Positions 1-6,879 are shown, counted from the first letter of the stretch. The stretch is DNA of 8,537 bases from an uncultured Bryobacterales bacterium (GCA_946887065.1 CAMPKL010000120.1:1-8537), one strand, 5' to 3'. A program made the numbers and translations. The notes: generated from the sequence alone by a model not told the origin.

Positions 1-185
1 GGGCTCAAGAGAGGGGCATCGCTGTTGATGTTCCCCGGGCTCACGCCTCGGGGCTGTTAATTACGTCGCCCTCTTCGAGGGCTTAGCCCGGTAGGGGCCC
101 GGAGAGGGCAGACGCCCCGCCCTTTCTCTCTCGCGCAGCGTGCGGGGTGATCGTGGACGGTCAAGGGTGACCGTCCCCAGCGGCG
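1..185. ncRNA. Candidate structured non-coding RNA, identity unknown
   Basis: This stretch has no credible reading frame but many complementary segments. Seen directly: hairpin 33-40/45-53 (CCCCGGGC with GCC-T-CGGGG, loop TCAC), hairpin 68-73/77-82 (GCCCTC/GAGGGC, loop TTC), small stem 17-20/27-30 (CATC/GATG), and hairpin 155-163/168-176. In addition, bases 8-17 (AGAGAGGGGC) can pair with 119-131 (GCCC, a TTT bulge, then CTCTCT). That helix would enclose the first three hairpins in a multibranched fold. None of the stems is followed by a T-run, so they do not look like ordinary terminators. The strand is unknown and the left edge may be cut by the window. I do not recognise the family. A HEARO-like/OMEGA RNA is a speculative possibility only: no HNH or IscB-type gene lies next to it. 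GC-rich DNA folds easily, so this is a tentative call. Confidence 0.35.
155..176. repeat. Perfect inverted repeat upstream of the kinase gene
   Basis: GGACGGTC (155-162) and GACCGTCC (169-176) are exact reverse complements. An extra A-T pair (163/168) gives a 9-bp stem with an AGGG loop. No T-tract follows, so a standard intrinsic terminator is unlikely. It could be the last hairpin of the upstream structured region or a protein-binding operator for the kinase promoter. It lies about 58 bases upstream of the TATACT box. Confidence 0.5.
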
Positions 186-233
186 CAACAGTCACACACC
201 AAACCTCGGACGGCAGTCTCATACGGGCCGTTG

Positions 234-239
234 TATACT
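234..239 (+). promoter_or_regulatory. Possible -10 box for the sensor kinase gene
   Basis: TATACT matches the sigma-70 -10 consensus at five of six positions. It lies 34 bases before the kinase ATG, which would give a short leader. No convincing -35 hexamer is seen 16-18 bases upstream (around 211-217), so an activator or another sigma factor would be needed. Weak evidence overall. Confidence 0.3.
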
Positions 240-273
240 TCGCTCGTACTTCGGCTGAAAAGTTCGGGAACCT

Positions 274-3072
274 ATGACCACGGAGACCCCTTCTGCTCGC
301 CTGTTTTCGCGTGCCGCCCCGATTCTAGGCCTCGCGCTTGCCTACTTCCTTGCCGGCAAGCTCAGCTTGGACCTGGCGCTGGTGCATCCGCAGGCGTCGG
401 CTGTTTGGCCGCCGACGGGCATCGCCCTCGCGGCTCTGCTATTGGGGGGCTATCGACTCTGGCCGGGCGTTCTGCTCGGCGCCTTCCTGGTGAACGTGAC
501 GACCGGCGATCCCGGCGCCGCTCGAATGTCGGCGGCAGCGGGGATTGCCGTCGGCAATACGCTTGAAGCGGTGCTGGGGACGTATTTGGTGCGGCGTTTT
601 GTTTCCGCGGACGGCCCATTCGATCGTGCGCCGCGCGTTTTCGCTTTCATCGGCGCCGTGATGGTCAGCACGCTGGTAAGCGCTACATGCGGCACAGCGG
701 CTCTGTCTTTGGCGGGCTTGGCCGAGTGGAACGCCCTTATCTGGCGCCACTGGTGGATCGGCGATATGGCGGGCGCGATTATTTTTACGCCCCTAATATT
801 TCTGTCTGCTAGGGACCATGGCCGGCGATGGGGCCGCACTCGGCTCCTCGAAGCCGCGGCCTTGTTGATAGCCGCTTTCGTGCTGCCGTTGATGGCGTTC
901 ACGCGTGTTCTGCCGCCGGAACCGCGCATGGGACTGGCCTTCCTGTGCATCCCGCCGCTGCTTTGGGCGGCATTCCGCTTTGGCCAGCGTGAAGTGGCCA
1001 TCATCATGCTCCCAATCTCCGTGATCGGAATATGGGGAGCGTTAAGTCAGGGGTTGACTGCCGGAGAGGCGCCCACTGAGGGTGTGCTCTTGGAGTTTCA
1101 GACCTATATGGGGCTCATGTCTGCCATGTTCCTCGCAGTGGCTGCCGACATAGCGGAGCGCAAACGTTCCGACGAGGCTCTCCGGGAGAGCCAAGAACGG
1201 CTGCGGCTTGCTCTCGACGCGGGGCAGATGGGCTCATGGGAATGGTCGATGGAAACGAATCGAGTGATTTGGTCTCCTGGGCTGGAGGCTATCCACGGCC
1301 TGCAAGCCGGCGCCTTCCCGGGCACCTATGAGGCCTACTGGAGCGATGTTCATCCGGAGGATCGAACCAAGGTCGAGGAATCTATCCGATCCACGCTGGA
1401 GAGCGGTGAAGACCACCACATCGAATACAGGATTGTGTGGCCGGACAACAGCGTGCATTTCGTGGAGGCAAGAGGCAAGCTGGTCCGCGACGAAGCCGGA
1501 AGCCTTGTGGGCATGATCGGCGTCTGTGCGGAAGTTACGGCACGGAAGCAGGCGGAGGAAGCGCTGCGCGAATCAGAAGAGCGCTTTCGAATGCTGGCGG
1601 ATAGCTCGCCCGTGTTGATCTGGATCAACGGGATCAAGGGCTGTGAGTTCGTCAATCGCGCCTATCTCGACTATCTGCGGGCCGAGGCTGCCGAAGTAAA
1701 GGAATTCAAATGGGAGCAGTTCATTCATCCCGATGACCGGGAATGCTACGGCAATGCCTACCTGACCGCCTTTGCTAAACGGGAGAACTTCATCGCGCAG
1801 TGCCGGTTGCGCCGTTTCGACGGCGAGTATCGCTGGATGAAGTCGGTGGGTCTTCCGCGCTTTAGCGGCAGCGGGGAGTTCCAGGGTTATGTCGGCTCCT
1901 CATTCGATATCACCGACATCAAAGAAGCCGAGGAGCGCCTGCGAGAGGACGATCGCCGCAAGGACGACTTCCTTGCAGTGCTCGCGCACGAACTTCGCAA
2001 CCCGTTGGCGGCGCTTTGTACCGGCCTTGAGGTGATGAAATCGCTGACAGCCGACTCCTCGCAGCTTGACGAAATCCGGGCGATGATGGAGCGCCAGTCC
2101 CGCCAGCTCGTCACGATGGTCAACGATTTGCTGGAAATCTCCCGCATAACACGCGGCAAGCTGGGGCTGCACAAGACGCGTGTTGCGCTCGCCGACATTG
2201 TCGATAGCGCCATCGAAACGGCAAGGCCGGCGATTGACGAAGCGCGCCATCAGCTGAGCGTGGACGTTCCGGCTGAGAGGCTTGAAATGGAAGGCGACCC
2301 GCATCGGCTCGCCCAGATCGTCTCTAACCTGCTGAACAATGCCGCACGATACACTCCGCCGGGCGGGCGGATCGCCCTGAGGCTGCGACGGCAAGGCAAG
2401 CAGCAAGTGCTGCTAACGGTTACGGACTCAGGGATCGGCATCCCTGCTCCGATGCAGGAAAAAATATTCGATATGTTCGCGCAGATCGAGAATCCGCTCG
2501 ACCGGGGCGCGGCGGGCCTGGGCGTGGGCCTTGCGCTTGCGAAGACACTCACGGGAATGCACGGCGGCACGATCGAGGTTCACAGCGAAGGCGTGGGCAA
2601 GGGCAGCGAATTCCGTGTGCGGCTTCCGCTCGCCGCCGGGCCGGCGGATGAAACGGCGCCGGCCGTTGCATCGAATGGGCATGCGGCAGGCGGGATGGCG
2701 CGGCGCGTGCTGATCGTCGATGACAATGAAGATGCGGCGCAGATGCTGCACATGCTGATCGAAGCCCTCGGCAGCCACGTGAGGACGGCAGCGGACGGCG
2801 CGCAGGCGATCGCGATCGCGCCAGACTTTCTACCTGACATCGTGTTCATGGATCTCGGCATGCCCACAATGAACGGCTACGACGCGGCCCGGCACATCCG
2901 GCGGCAGAGCTGGGGAAAAGAAATGATGCTGGTCGCGCTAACCGGTTGGAGTCAGGAAGAGGACCGGCAGCGCATACGCCAAGCCGGTTTCGATCACCAC
3001 CTCGTCAAACCGGCCAAGCCCGAACAGCTGCGCGAGTTGTTGGCCAGCCTTGAGCAAGGGACCCCCGGCTAA
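274..3072 (+). CDS. MASE1-PAS-PAS hybrid sensor histidine kinase
   Basis: This is a membrane-anchored hybrid histidine kinase that would sense a signal, autophosphorylate on His and pass the phosphate to its own receiver. Residues about 12-295 form a multi-helix MASE1 sensor with the typical WPPTGI stretch at 45-50. Two PAS/PAC modules follow at about 307-425 and 428-550, each preceded by a short acidic/basic linker helix. The HisKA domain has the H-box AHELRNPLAAL with phospho-accepting His572. The ATPase domain shows an N-box near 681-698, DSGIGIP at 718-724 and the GLGVGLALAK box near 748. The receiver (about 811-925) has acidic pair D816/D817, phospho-Asp860, T890 and K912. There is no HPt domain and no adjacent response regulator, so its output partner is unknown. 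The ATG is the only candidate start, because an in-frame TGA lies at 256-258. The ribosome site is poor (GGGA at 266-269). The domain calls are confident; the sensed signal is unknown. Confidence 0.95.
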   Translation: MTTETPSARLFSRAAPILGLALAYFLAGKLSLDLALVHPQASAVWPPTGIALAALLLGGYRLWPGVLLGAFLVNVTTGDPGAARMSAAAGIAVGNTLEAVLGTYLVRRFVSADGPFDRAPRVFAFIGAVMVSTLVSATCGTAALSLAGLAEWNALIWRHWWIGDMAGAIIFTPLIFLSARDHGRRWGRTRLLEAAALLIAAFVLPLMAFTRVLPPEPRMGLAFLCIPPLLWAAFRFGQREVAIIMLPISVIGIWGALSQGLTAGEAPTEGVLLEFQTYMGLMSAMFLAVAADIAERKRSDEALRESQERLRLALDAGQMGSWEWSMETNRVIWSPGLEAIHGLQAGAFPGTYEAYWSDVHPEDRTKVEESIRSTLESGEDHHIEYRIVWPDNSVHFVEARGKLVRDEAGSLVGMIGVCAEVTARKQAEEALRESEERFRMLADSSPVLIWINGIKGCEFVNRAYLDYLRAEAAEVKEFKWEQFIHPDDRECYGNAYLTAFAKRENFIAQCRLRRFDGEYRWMKSVGLPRFSGSGEFQGYVGSSFDITDIKEAEERLREDDRRKDDFLAVLAHELRNPLAALCTGLEVMKSLTADSSQLDEIRAMMERQSRQLVTMVNDLLEISRITRGKLGLHKTRVALADIVDSAIETARPAIDEARHQLSVDVPAERLEMEGDPHRLAQIVSNLLNNAARYTPPGGRIALRLRRQGKQQVLLTVTDSGIGIPAPMQEKIFDMFAQIENPLDRGAAGLGVGLALAKTLTGMHGGTIEVHSEGVGKGSEFRVRLPLAAGPADETAPAVASNGHAAGGMARRVLIVDDNEDAAQMLHMLIEALGSHVRTAADGAQAIAIAPDFLPDIVFMDLGMPTMNGYDAARHIRRQSWGKEMMLVALTGWSQEEDRQRIRQAGFDHHLVKPAKPEQLRELLASLEQGTPG

Positions 3073-3094
3073 ACATTTCACAGGGGGGGCTCAA
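3050..3094. other. Inverted repeat across a convergent gene junction
   Basis: TTGAGC (3050-3055) and GCTCAA (3089-3094) are perfect reverse complements. Inside them CCCCC (3062-3066) can pair with GGGGG (3083-3087), leaving an asymmetric internal loop. The structure covers the stop codons of both convergent genes (kinase stop at 3070-3072, DUF2490 stop at 3091-3093). It could help end transcripts or protect 3' ends in both directions. No U-tract is present, so intrinsic terminator function is not shown. Confidence 0.3.
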
Positions 3095-3813
3095 CGCAAC
3101 GGCGCTGAGGACAGCCATGAGATCCGCAGGGTGTGATTGGACTCGTAGGCGAGTCCGCTGCTCTGCTGGATCAACTGGTGGAGGTAGCCGGCTTCTACTC
3201 TGCCCCATCGGCCTGTCTTGCGGCCGAGCCCCGCGAAGGCGCGATTTTGGTCGAATACGTCGGCGGAGTTGGGGCCGAAGTGGACCAACAGTTCCTCGGA
3301 GAAACTCGCGTACCATCGGCCGTCCGCATCGCCCAGCGGCGTCGTGGCGGCCAACTGGTAGCGGAAGCGGTTTTGGTAGCGGTAGTCCATTTCGTCCGCG
3401 CCCGGGACTGCACGGCCGTTGAAGCGCTGTTCGAGGCGGTAGCGGTGGCTGAGGCTCAGGCGGTCGGAGACGTCGTGCCGCACGGACACCTGTTCAAACA
3501 AACGATGCTCCGGAACGCGGCCGGCGGACGGGAAGTCGCCGTAGGGGAACGACTCGCCAAAGCGATAACCCGCCGTCAAGGTGACCGAGTCGGACAACTC
3601 AAAGTTGACCCCAGACCACACGACATATTGCTGCCACTTGGAAAATAAGTCGTGACGGCGCCATTGAAGGTCTAGGTGCATTCCCCACCTCTCGCTCACG
3701 GGATGGTTGCCGAAGTAGCGGAGCCAGGCGTTTAAGTTGTTGTCGAACGCCCGCTGCTGGGCCGCCGCCGCGACGGCGCTAAGTAGAAGAAGAAGCGCTG
3801 TGCGCAGAGCCAT
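3091..3813 (-). CDS. DUF2490 family secreted beta-barrel protein
   Basis: This 240-residue protein has an N-terminal signal peptide: a short basic start, a Leu/Ala-rich core and a likely cleavage after the alanine run near residue 18. The mature part has alternating hydrophobic/aromatic strands typical of a small outer-membrane beta-barrel. Family-typical segments include NAWLRYFGNHPVSERW near residues 28-43, FDQNRAFAGLG at 187-197 and the EAGYLHQ segment at 207-213, followed by NHTLRISW. These match the DUF2490 family as I know it, whose biochemical role is not defined. The gene converges on the sensor kinase (18 bases between stops) and diverges from the SDR gene across 45 bases. That shared gap shows no clear promoter boxes. 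No good Shine-Dalgarno precedes the ATG, but the signal peptide begins right there, which supports this start. The family call is firm, the function is not known. Confidence 0.88.
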   Translation of the reverse strand: MALRTALLLLLSAVAAAAQQRAFDNNLNAWLRYFGNHPVSERWGMHLDLQWRRHDLFSKWQQYVVWSGVNFELSDSVTLTAGYRFGESFPYGDFPSAGRVPEHRLFEQVSVRHDVSDRLSLSHRYRLEQRFNGRAVPGADEMDYRYQNRFRYQLAATTPLGDADGRWYASFSEELLVHFGPNSADVFDQNRAFAGLGRKTGRWGRVEAGYLHQLIQQSSGLAYESNHTLRISWLSSAPLR

Positions 3814-3858
3814 CTAAAAGACGATACCGAAAAGCGCGAAAGTGGAGAAAATAGCACC

Positions 3859-4860
3859 GTGACGCTGCACGGAAAGGTTGCGCTCGTCGCCGGCGCCACG
3901 CGTGGAGCAGGCCGCGGCATCGCCCGTGCGCTGGGGGAGGCGGGCGCAACCGTTTACTGCACGGGCCGCAGCAGCCGCGAGAGCGCAATCGACCCCAAGC
4001 GGCCCGAGACGATTGAAGAGACCGCCGAGCAGGTCACTGCCGCGGGCGGCGCGGGAATCGCCGTGCGCGTGGATCACACAGACGAGTCTGCTGTCGCCCG
4101 ACTGTTCGCGCGAGTGCGCGCCGAGCATGGCAAGCTCGACACTCTCGTCAATGATATTTGGGGCGGTGATCCGCTTACCGAGTGGGGCAAGCCGTTTTGG
4201 GAACTCGACGTCCAACAAGGCTTCACGATGATGGAACGCGCGATCCACACGCACATCATCACAAGCCGCCATGGCGTCCCGCTCATGCTCGACGGCGGCG
4301 GGCTCATCGTCGAGATCACGGACGGGGCCTTCCAAGGCTACCGTGCACAACTGTTTTACGATCTCTGCAAAATGTCCGTCATCCGGCTGGCGTATGCGAT
4401 GTCGGTGGAACTCGCCGACCGTCCTATAACCGCAGTTGCCGTGACCCCGGGCTTTCTGCGCTCCGAAGCCGTGCTCGACCACTTCGGCGTCAGCGAAAAG
4501 AATTGGAGAGACGCCATCGAGAAGGACGTACACATCGCTTACTCCGAGACGCCTTTGCTCGTCGGGCGCGTCATCGCCGCGCTCGCCGCCGACCCGGACG
4601 CCGGTCGCTACTCTGGCCAGGCGCTGACCTGCTGGGACCTCGCACGGCACTACGGCGTCAGGGATGCCGACGGCAGGCAACCGCATTGGGACGAACACCT
4701 GGACGCCGCCGTCGAAGAAATTCTCGACCGTGCCGCGCCGAGTGCGGAAGAGATCTTCTTGCTGACCATGCGCAAGCACCAACTCGACTTCGACGATCGC
4801 CGCGCAGCACAGCGCGCCCGTATCGCGACGTTCCTGCACCAATGGGCCAGTTCGGGCTGA
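3859..4860 (+). CDS. SDR family oxidoreductase (DHRS1-like)
   Basis: This 333-residue cytosolic protein has a Rossmann fold of the short-chain dehydrogenase/reductase family and should use NAD(P)H on an unidentified substrate. The cofactor loop AGATRGAGRGIA lies at residues 11-22, and the arginine in CTGRSS favours NADP(H). The catalytic YxxxK is Y167-DLC-K171. The residue 13 positions before the Tyr, normally Ser, is Thr154, and the usual NNAG segment reads VNDIWGG. A PGF motif follows the Lys helix. Its overall pattern and its tail of about 70-80 residues beyond a typical 250-residue SDR resemble DHRS1-like members. The start is GTG, with GGAG at 3844-3847 eleven bases upstream, and MTLHGKVALVAG is a standard SDR beginning. 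The DoxX gene follows on the same strand after 80 bases, so co-transcription is likely. The family call is secure; activity and substrate are open. Confidence 0.93.
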   Translation: MTLHGKVALVAGATRGAGRGIARALGEAGATVYCTGRSSRESAIDPKRPETIEETAEQVTAAGGAGIAVRVDHTDESAVARLFARVRAEHGKLDTLVNDIWGGDPLTEWGKPFWELDVQQGFTMMERAIHTHIITSRHGVPLMLDGGGLIVEITDGAFQGYRAQLFYDLCKMSVIRLAYAMSVELADRPITAVAVTPGFLRSEAVLDHFGVSEKNWRDAIEKDVHIAYSETPLLVGRVIAALAADPDAGRYSGQALTCWDLARHYGVRDADGRQPHWDEHLDAAVEEILDRAAPSAEEIFLLTMRKHQLDFDDRRAAQRARIATFLHQWASSG

Positions 4861-4925
4861 GCGTCACCCGCGTTCCCTCGCAACACTTCGCGGTCCTGCC
4901 CGATCCAACGAACGAGAAGCGCCCG

Positions 4926-4933
4926 AAGGAGGT
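4926..4933 (+). promoter_or_regulatory. Strong Shine-Dalgarno that sets the DoxX start
   Basis: AAGGAGGT lies 7 bases before the ATG at 4941 and is the strongest ribosome site in the window. It decides the start of the DoxX gene, because the same frame stays open far upstream inside the SDR gene. Confidence 0.8.
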
Positions 4934-4940
4934 GTTGCTC

Positions 4941-5369
4941 ATGCCCTCTCTAACGGAAACCAGAACGACGTGGACGCCAGTCAGCGTCGTCAGCTATTGT
5001 CTTGCCGCGATATTTATCTGCACCGGCCTGGCCAAGCTCTGGGGCGCCCAGCTCGTGGGCGCGCAGTTCGCCGCCTGGCACTATCCATTCGGGCTGATGT
5101 ATGTGGTGGGAGGCGTCGAATTCTTGGGCGGTTGCCTGTTGATGATGCCCAGCGCTCGCGCCATTGGCGCGGTATTGCTGGCGGTGATCATGATCGGGGC
5201 CGGGGTGACGCACTTCTTTGCTCAGCAGTGGATCTTGATCGCCATTCCCGCGCTGATTTTCGCGTTGCTCGTTTGGATCGGCCTGCGAAGCCCGATTAGC
5301 TTCGTCTCGCCCGCCGAGCCCGGCACGCCGACGCTTCACACGGACGAAGGTCCGCAAGAAGTTCGATAG
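4941..5369 (+). CDS. DoxX family integral membrane protein
   Basis: This is a 142-residue protein with four predicted membrane helices at about 14-35, 50-68, 73-92 and 96-115, and a polar C-terminal tail. The first helix carries the typical DoxX pattern FICTGLAKLWG (25-35), and helix 2 contains a GGVEFLGG turn with an intramembrane Glu (residue 60), as is common in the family. DoxX proteins are inner-membrane proteins linked in various bacteria to quinone or thiol redox and to stress resistance. The precise role here is unknown. The gene lies 80 bases after the SDR gene on the same strand, with no visible terminator between, so both may form one redox-related transcript. It ends 6 bases from the convergent transporter gene. 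The frame is open for 253 codons upstream, but that part overlaps the SDR gene and lacks DoxX-like sequence. Confidence 0.88.
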   Translation: MPSLTETRTTWTPVSVVSYCLAAIFICTGLAKLWGAQLVGAQFAAWHYPFGLMYVVGGVEFLGGCLLMMPSARAIGAVLLAVIMIGAGVTHFFAQQWILIAIPALIFALLVWIGLRSPISFVSPAEPGTPTLHTDEGPQEVR

Positions 5370-5375
5370 ATCCGG

Positions 5376-6578
5376 CTAAGACGCGCCGCCTAAATAGAGG
5401 AAGAGCACGACAGCCCCGATAAGCACGGCGTTGAGCGACCAGTGCGTCTGAGCGTCTTTGCCCACCCACTTGGCGCGCGAGTTGAGCAGCACCAACGTAC
5501 CGGCGAGTACCGGCAGGAAGTAGGCGCCGAAAATTCCATAAACCAACTGCACTTGGCGCACAGGATTGCCCAAGAAGAGCAACGGCAGCAACGAAATAGC
5601 GATGAGGTAAAAGCGATAAGGTTTAGTGTTGGTGAGCCCCACGGCAGGGACTTTTTCGCCGCGAGTGAGAAACCAGAAGTCCGCAAACAAATAAGGCATG
5701 CCCTGCCAAACACCGAGCAAACTGGAAAACACAGCCGCCCAAAAGCCAGCCAGAAAAATCCACTTGCCGGCCGGACCCATCACTTGCGCGAGTTGGTCGG
5801 CCATCTCGATAGCCAGAGCGTTGCCGGCGCCGTGCACATCGAGGCGCGAGCCGATGATGATGACGCAAATACCGAATAGGCCCGTCAGGCCGTTGCCGAG
5901 AGCGAGGTCGAGACGGCAATTTGCAATGTCCTCGATCCCGGTGCGGCCCTGTTCTCGAATCCAATAGCCGTAAGAGAGCAGCGACACCGTGCCGCCGACG
6001 CCGCCGATCACAGCCAAGATCCAAGTCGAACCCGTCTCGGGCATCGAGGGGATGAAGCCCAGCGCTACCTCGCCCCAGTTCGGCCCCGAGGCGATGGCCG
6101 TGGCCACGACCGTAACGAACATCATTCCCACCAACGCCGACATGACGCGTTCAAACGCCGCGAAGCTGCCGCGCCAAATCATGGCCAGGCCGACCATTGA
6201 ATGGATTACGCCCCACACCAACCGGGACATATCGAGATCGCCGATGGGAATCACCGCGGCGCCGGCGACGCCGCACGCGCTCACCAGCGCGGCCCCGACC
6301 ACGACGCTCCACAGCGCCAGATAGATAAAAAACAACCAGCGCATGCCCGCGCCGAGCTTGTTATTCCAGCCTTCGAGCAGGGTTGTGCCGGTGGCGAGTT
6401 GCCAGCGGGTTAGACCTTCGCACAGCGCCCACTTGAGGAAGGCGCCGACGACGACAGCCCAAATGATGACCAGTCCTGCCTCGGAGCCGGCAAGAGTGGA
6501 TGTCAGCAAGTCCCCCGCTCCCACGCCGGTGGCAGCGAGCAAAATACCGGGGGAGTACAAAGCCCAGCGCGATGTCAT
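5376..6578 (-). CDS. Nramp-family transporter, non-canonical metal site
   Basis: This 400-residue inner-membrane protein has about eleven hydrophobic segments and the overall sequence style of the Nramp (SLC11/MntH) superfamily. The opening YSPGILLAATGVGAGDLLTS corresponds to the first Nramp helix, but the canonical DPGN reads G20-A21-G22-D23. The helix-6 motif, normally (A/M)PH, reads S199-L200-L201, followed by SYGYW. Thus the residues that bind Mn/Fe in known Nramps are replaced, and the substrate is doubtful. Related variants without these motifs exist, for example Nramp-related magnesium transporters; whether this one belongs to them is inference. The ATG at 6578 is chosen. A TTG at 6590 is the only upstream option; it directly follows an in-frame TAG and neither start has a strong ribosome site. 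The lipoprotein gene lies 69 bases upstream on the same strand. Confidence 0.85.
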   Translation of the reverse strand: MTSRWALYSPGILLAATGVGAGDLLTSTLAGSEAGLVIIWAVVVGAFLKWALCEGLTRWQLATGTTLLEGWNNKLGAGMRWLFFIYLALWSVVVGAALVSACGVAGAAVIPIGDLDMSRLVWGVIHSMVGLAMIWRGSFAAFERVMSALVGMMFVTVVATAIASGPNWGEVALGFIPSMPETGSTWILAVIGGVGGTVSLLSYGYWIREQGRTGIEDIANCRLDLALGNGLTGLFGICVIIIGSRLDVHGAGNALAIEMADQLAQVMGPAGKWIFLAGFWAAVFSSLLGVWQGMPYLFADFWFLTRGEKVPAVGLTNTKPYRFYLIAISLLPLLFLGNPVRQVQLVYGIFGAYFLPVLAGTLVLLNSRAKWVGKDAQTHWSLNAVLIGAVVLFLYLGGAS

Positions 6579-6587
6579 CTTCGAGGA

Positions 6588-6607
6588 CAACTAGACTACT
6601 CTAGCTG
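6588..6607 (-). promoter_or_regulatory. Hairpin just upstream of the Nramp-like start
   Basis: On the minus strand CAGCTAGA and TCTAGTTG can form an 8-bp stem (one G-U pair) with loop GTAG. The core arms CTAGA/TCTAG (6591-6604) are exact complements. The stem ends 9 bases before the ATG at 6578, where a ribosome site would be expected. It may affect translation, mark an intercistronic processing site, or be an operator. Confidence 0.35.
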
Positions 6608-6647
6608 ACTCGCTGCTCTTCCATCGCGCCCCGAGACGTGACGAGAG

Positions 6648-6872
6648 CTAATTCCTGTCCCTGTCGTCTTCGACTGACTCCTCGATGTCGCGAACGGCAT
6701 CGCCGACCTCTGCGCCCGCATCGCCGACGGCATCCGCAGCGTCTTCTACATCGTCGGCGGCGTCTTCTATGTCCGATTGATCTCTTTCGATAACAACAGT
6801 TTCGCGTTCACACCCGCCGACTGCTAGACAAGCCCCGAGTACGATACTGGCCAACCAAGTTCGTCTTCTCAC
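6648..6872 (-). CDS. Small acidic lipoprotein with heptad repeats
   Basis: This is a 74-residue protein with a basic start (MRRR), a hydrophobic core and the lipobox LAVGGC, placing the lipidated Cys at residue 21. It should be anchored in a membrane facing the periplasm. After a short linker, residues 28-69 form six heptads with I or V at every first position (28, 35, 42, 49, 56, 63) and Ala at most fourth positions, as in a coiled coil. The helix is strongly acidic: about 20 Asp/Glu against 4 Arg in residues 28-74. The layout resembles Lpp-type short helical lipoproteins, but I see no recognisable family and no C-terminal Lys. The GTG start is chosen because AAAGGAGAGG (6878-6887) lies 5 bases upstream. 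An in-frame ATG at 6908 would add 12 residues in front of the signal peptide and has a poorer site. Nramp-like and FAD-Rieske genes flank it on the same strand. Confidence 0.75.
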   Translation of the reverse strand: MRRRTWLASIVLGACLAVGGCERETVVIERDQSDIEDAADDVEDAADAVGDAGAEVGDAVRDIEESVEDDRDRN

Positions 6873-6879
6873 GGTTTCC

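Noticed and set aside
68..82. GCCCTC-TTC-GAGGGC hairpin as an intrinsic terminator.
   Set aside because: It is followed by TTAGCCCGG rather than a T-run, and similar stems surround it, so it reads better as part of a larger fold.
450..1007. A 185-codon open frame antisense to the MASE1 region.
   Set aside because: It lies opposite a conserved membrane sensor domain, has low-complexity Arg/Ala/Ser composition and no recognisable features.
3133..3648. A 171-codon open frame antisense to DUF2490.
   Set aside because: The opposite strand carries a signal peptide and clear family segments; this frame has neither.
3814..4842. A 342-codon open frame on the minus strand opposite the SDR gene, ending directly before the DUF2490 ATG.
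   Set aside because: It mirrors the codon frame of a strong SDR gene in GC-rich DNA, a common artefact. Its translation shows no domain or motif. The abutting stop is probably chance.
4182..4940. Upstream extension of the DoxX reading frame into the SDR gene (253 extra codons).
   Set aside because: The extension is Arg/Pro-rich, overlaps the SDR in another frame and lacks family similarity. The strong ribosome site at 4926-4933 fixes the start at 4941.
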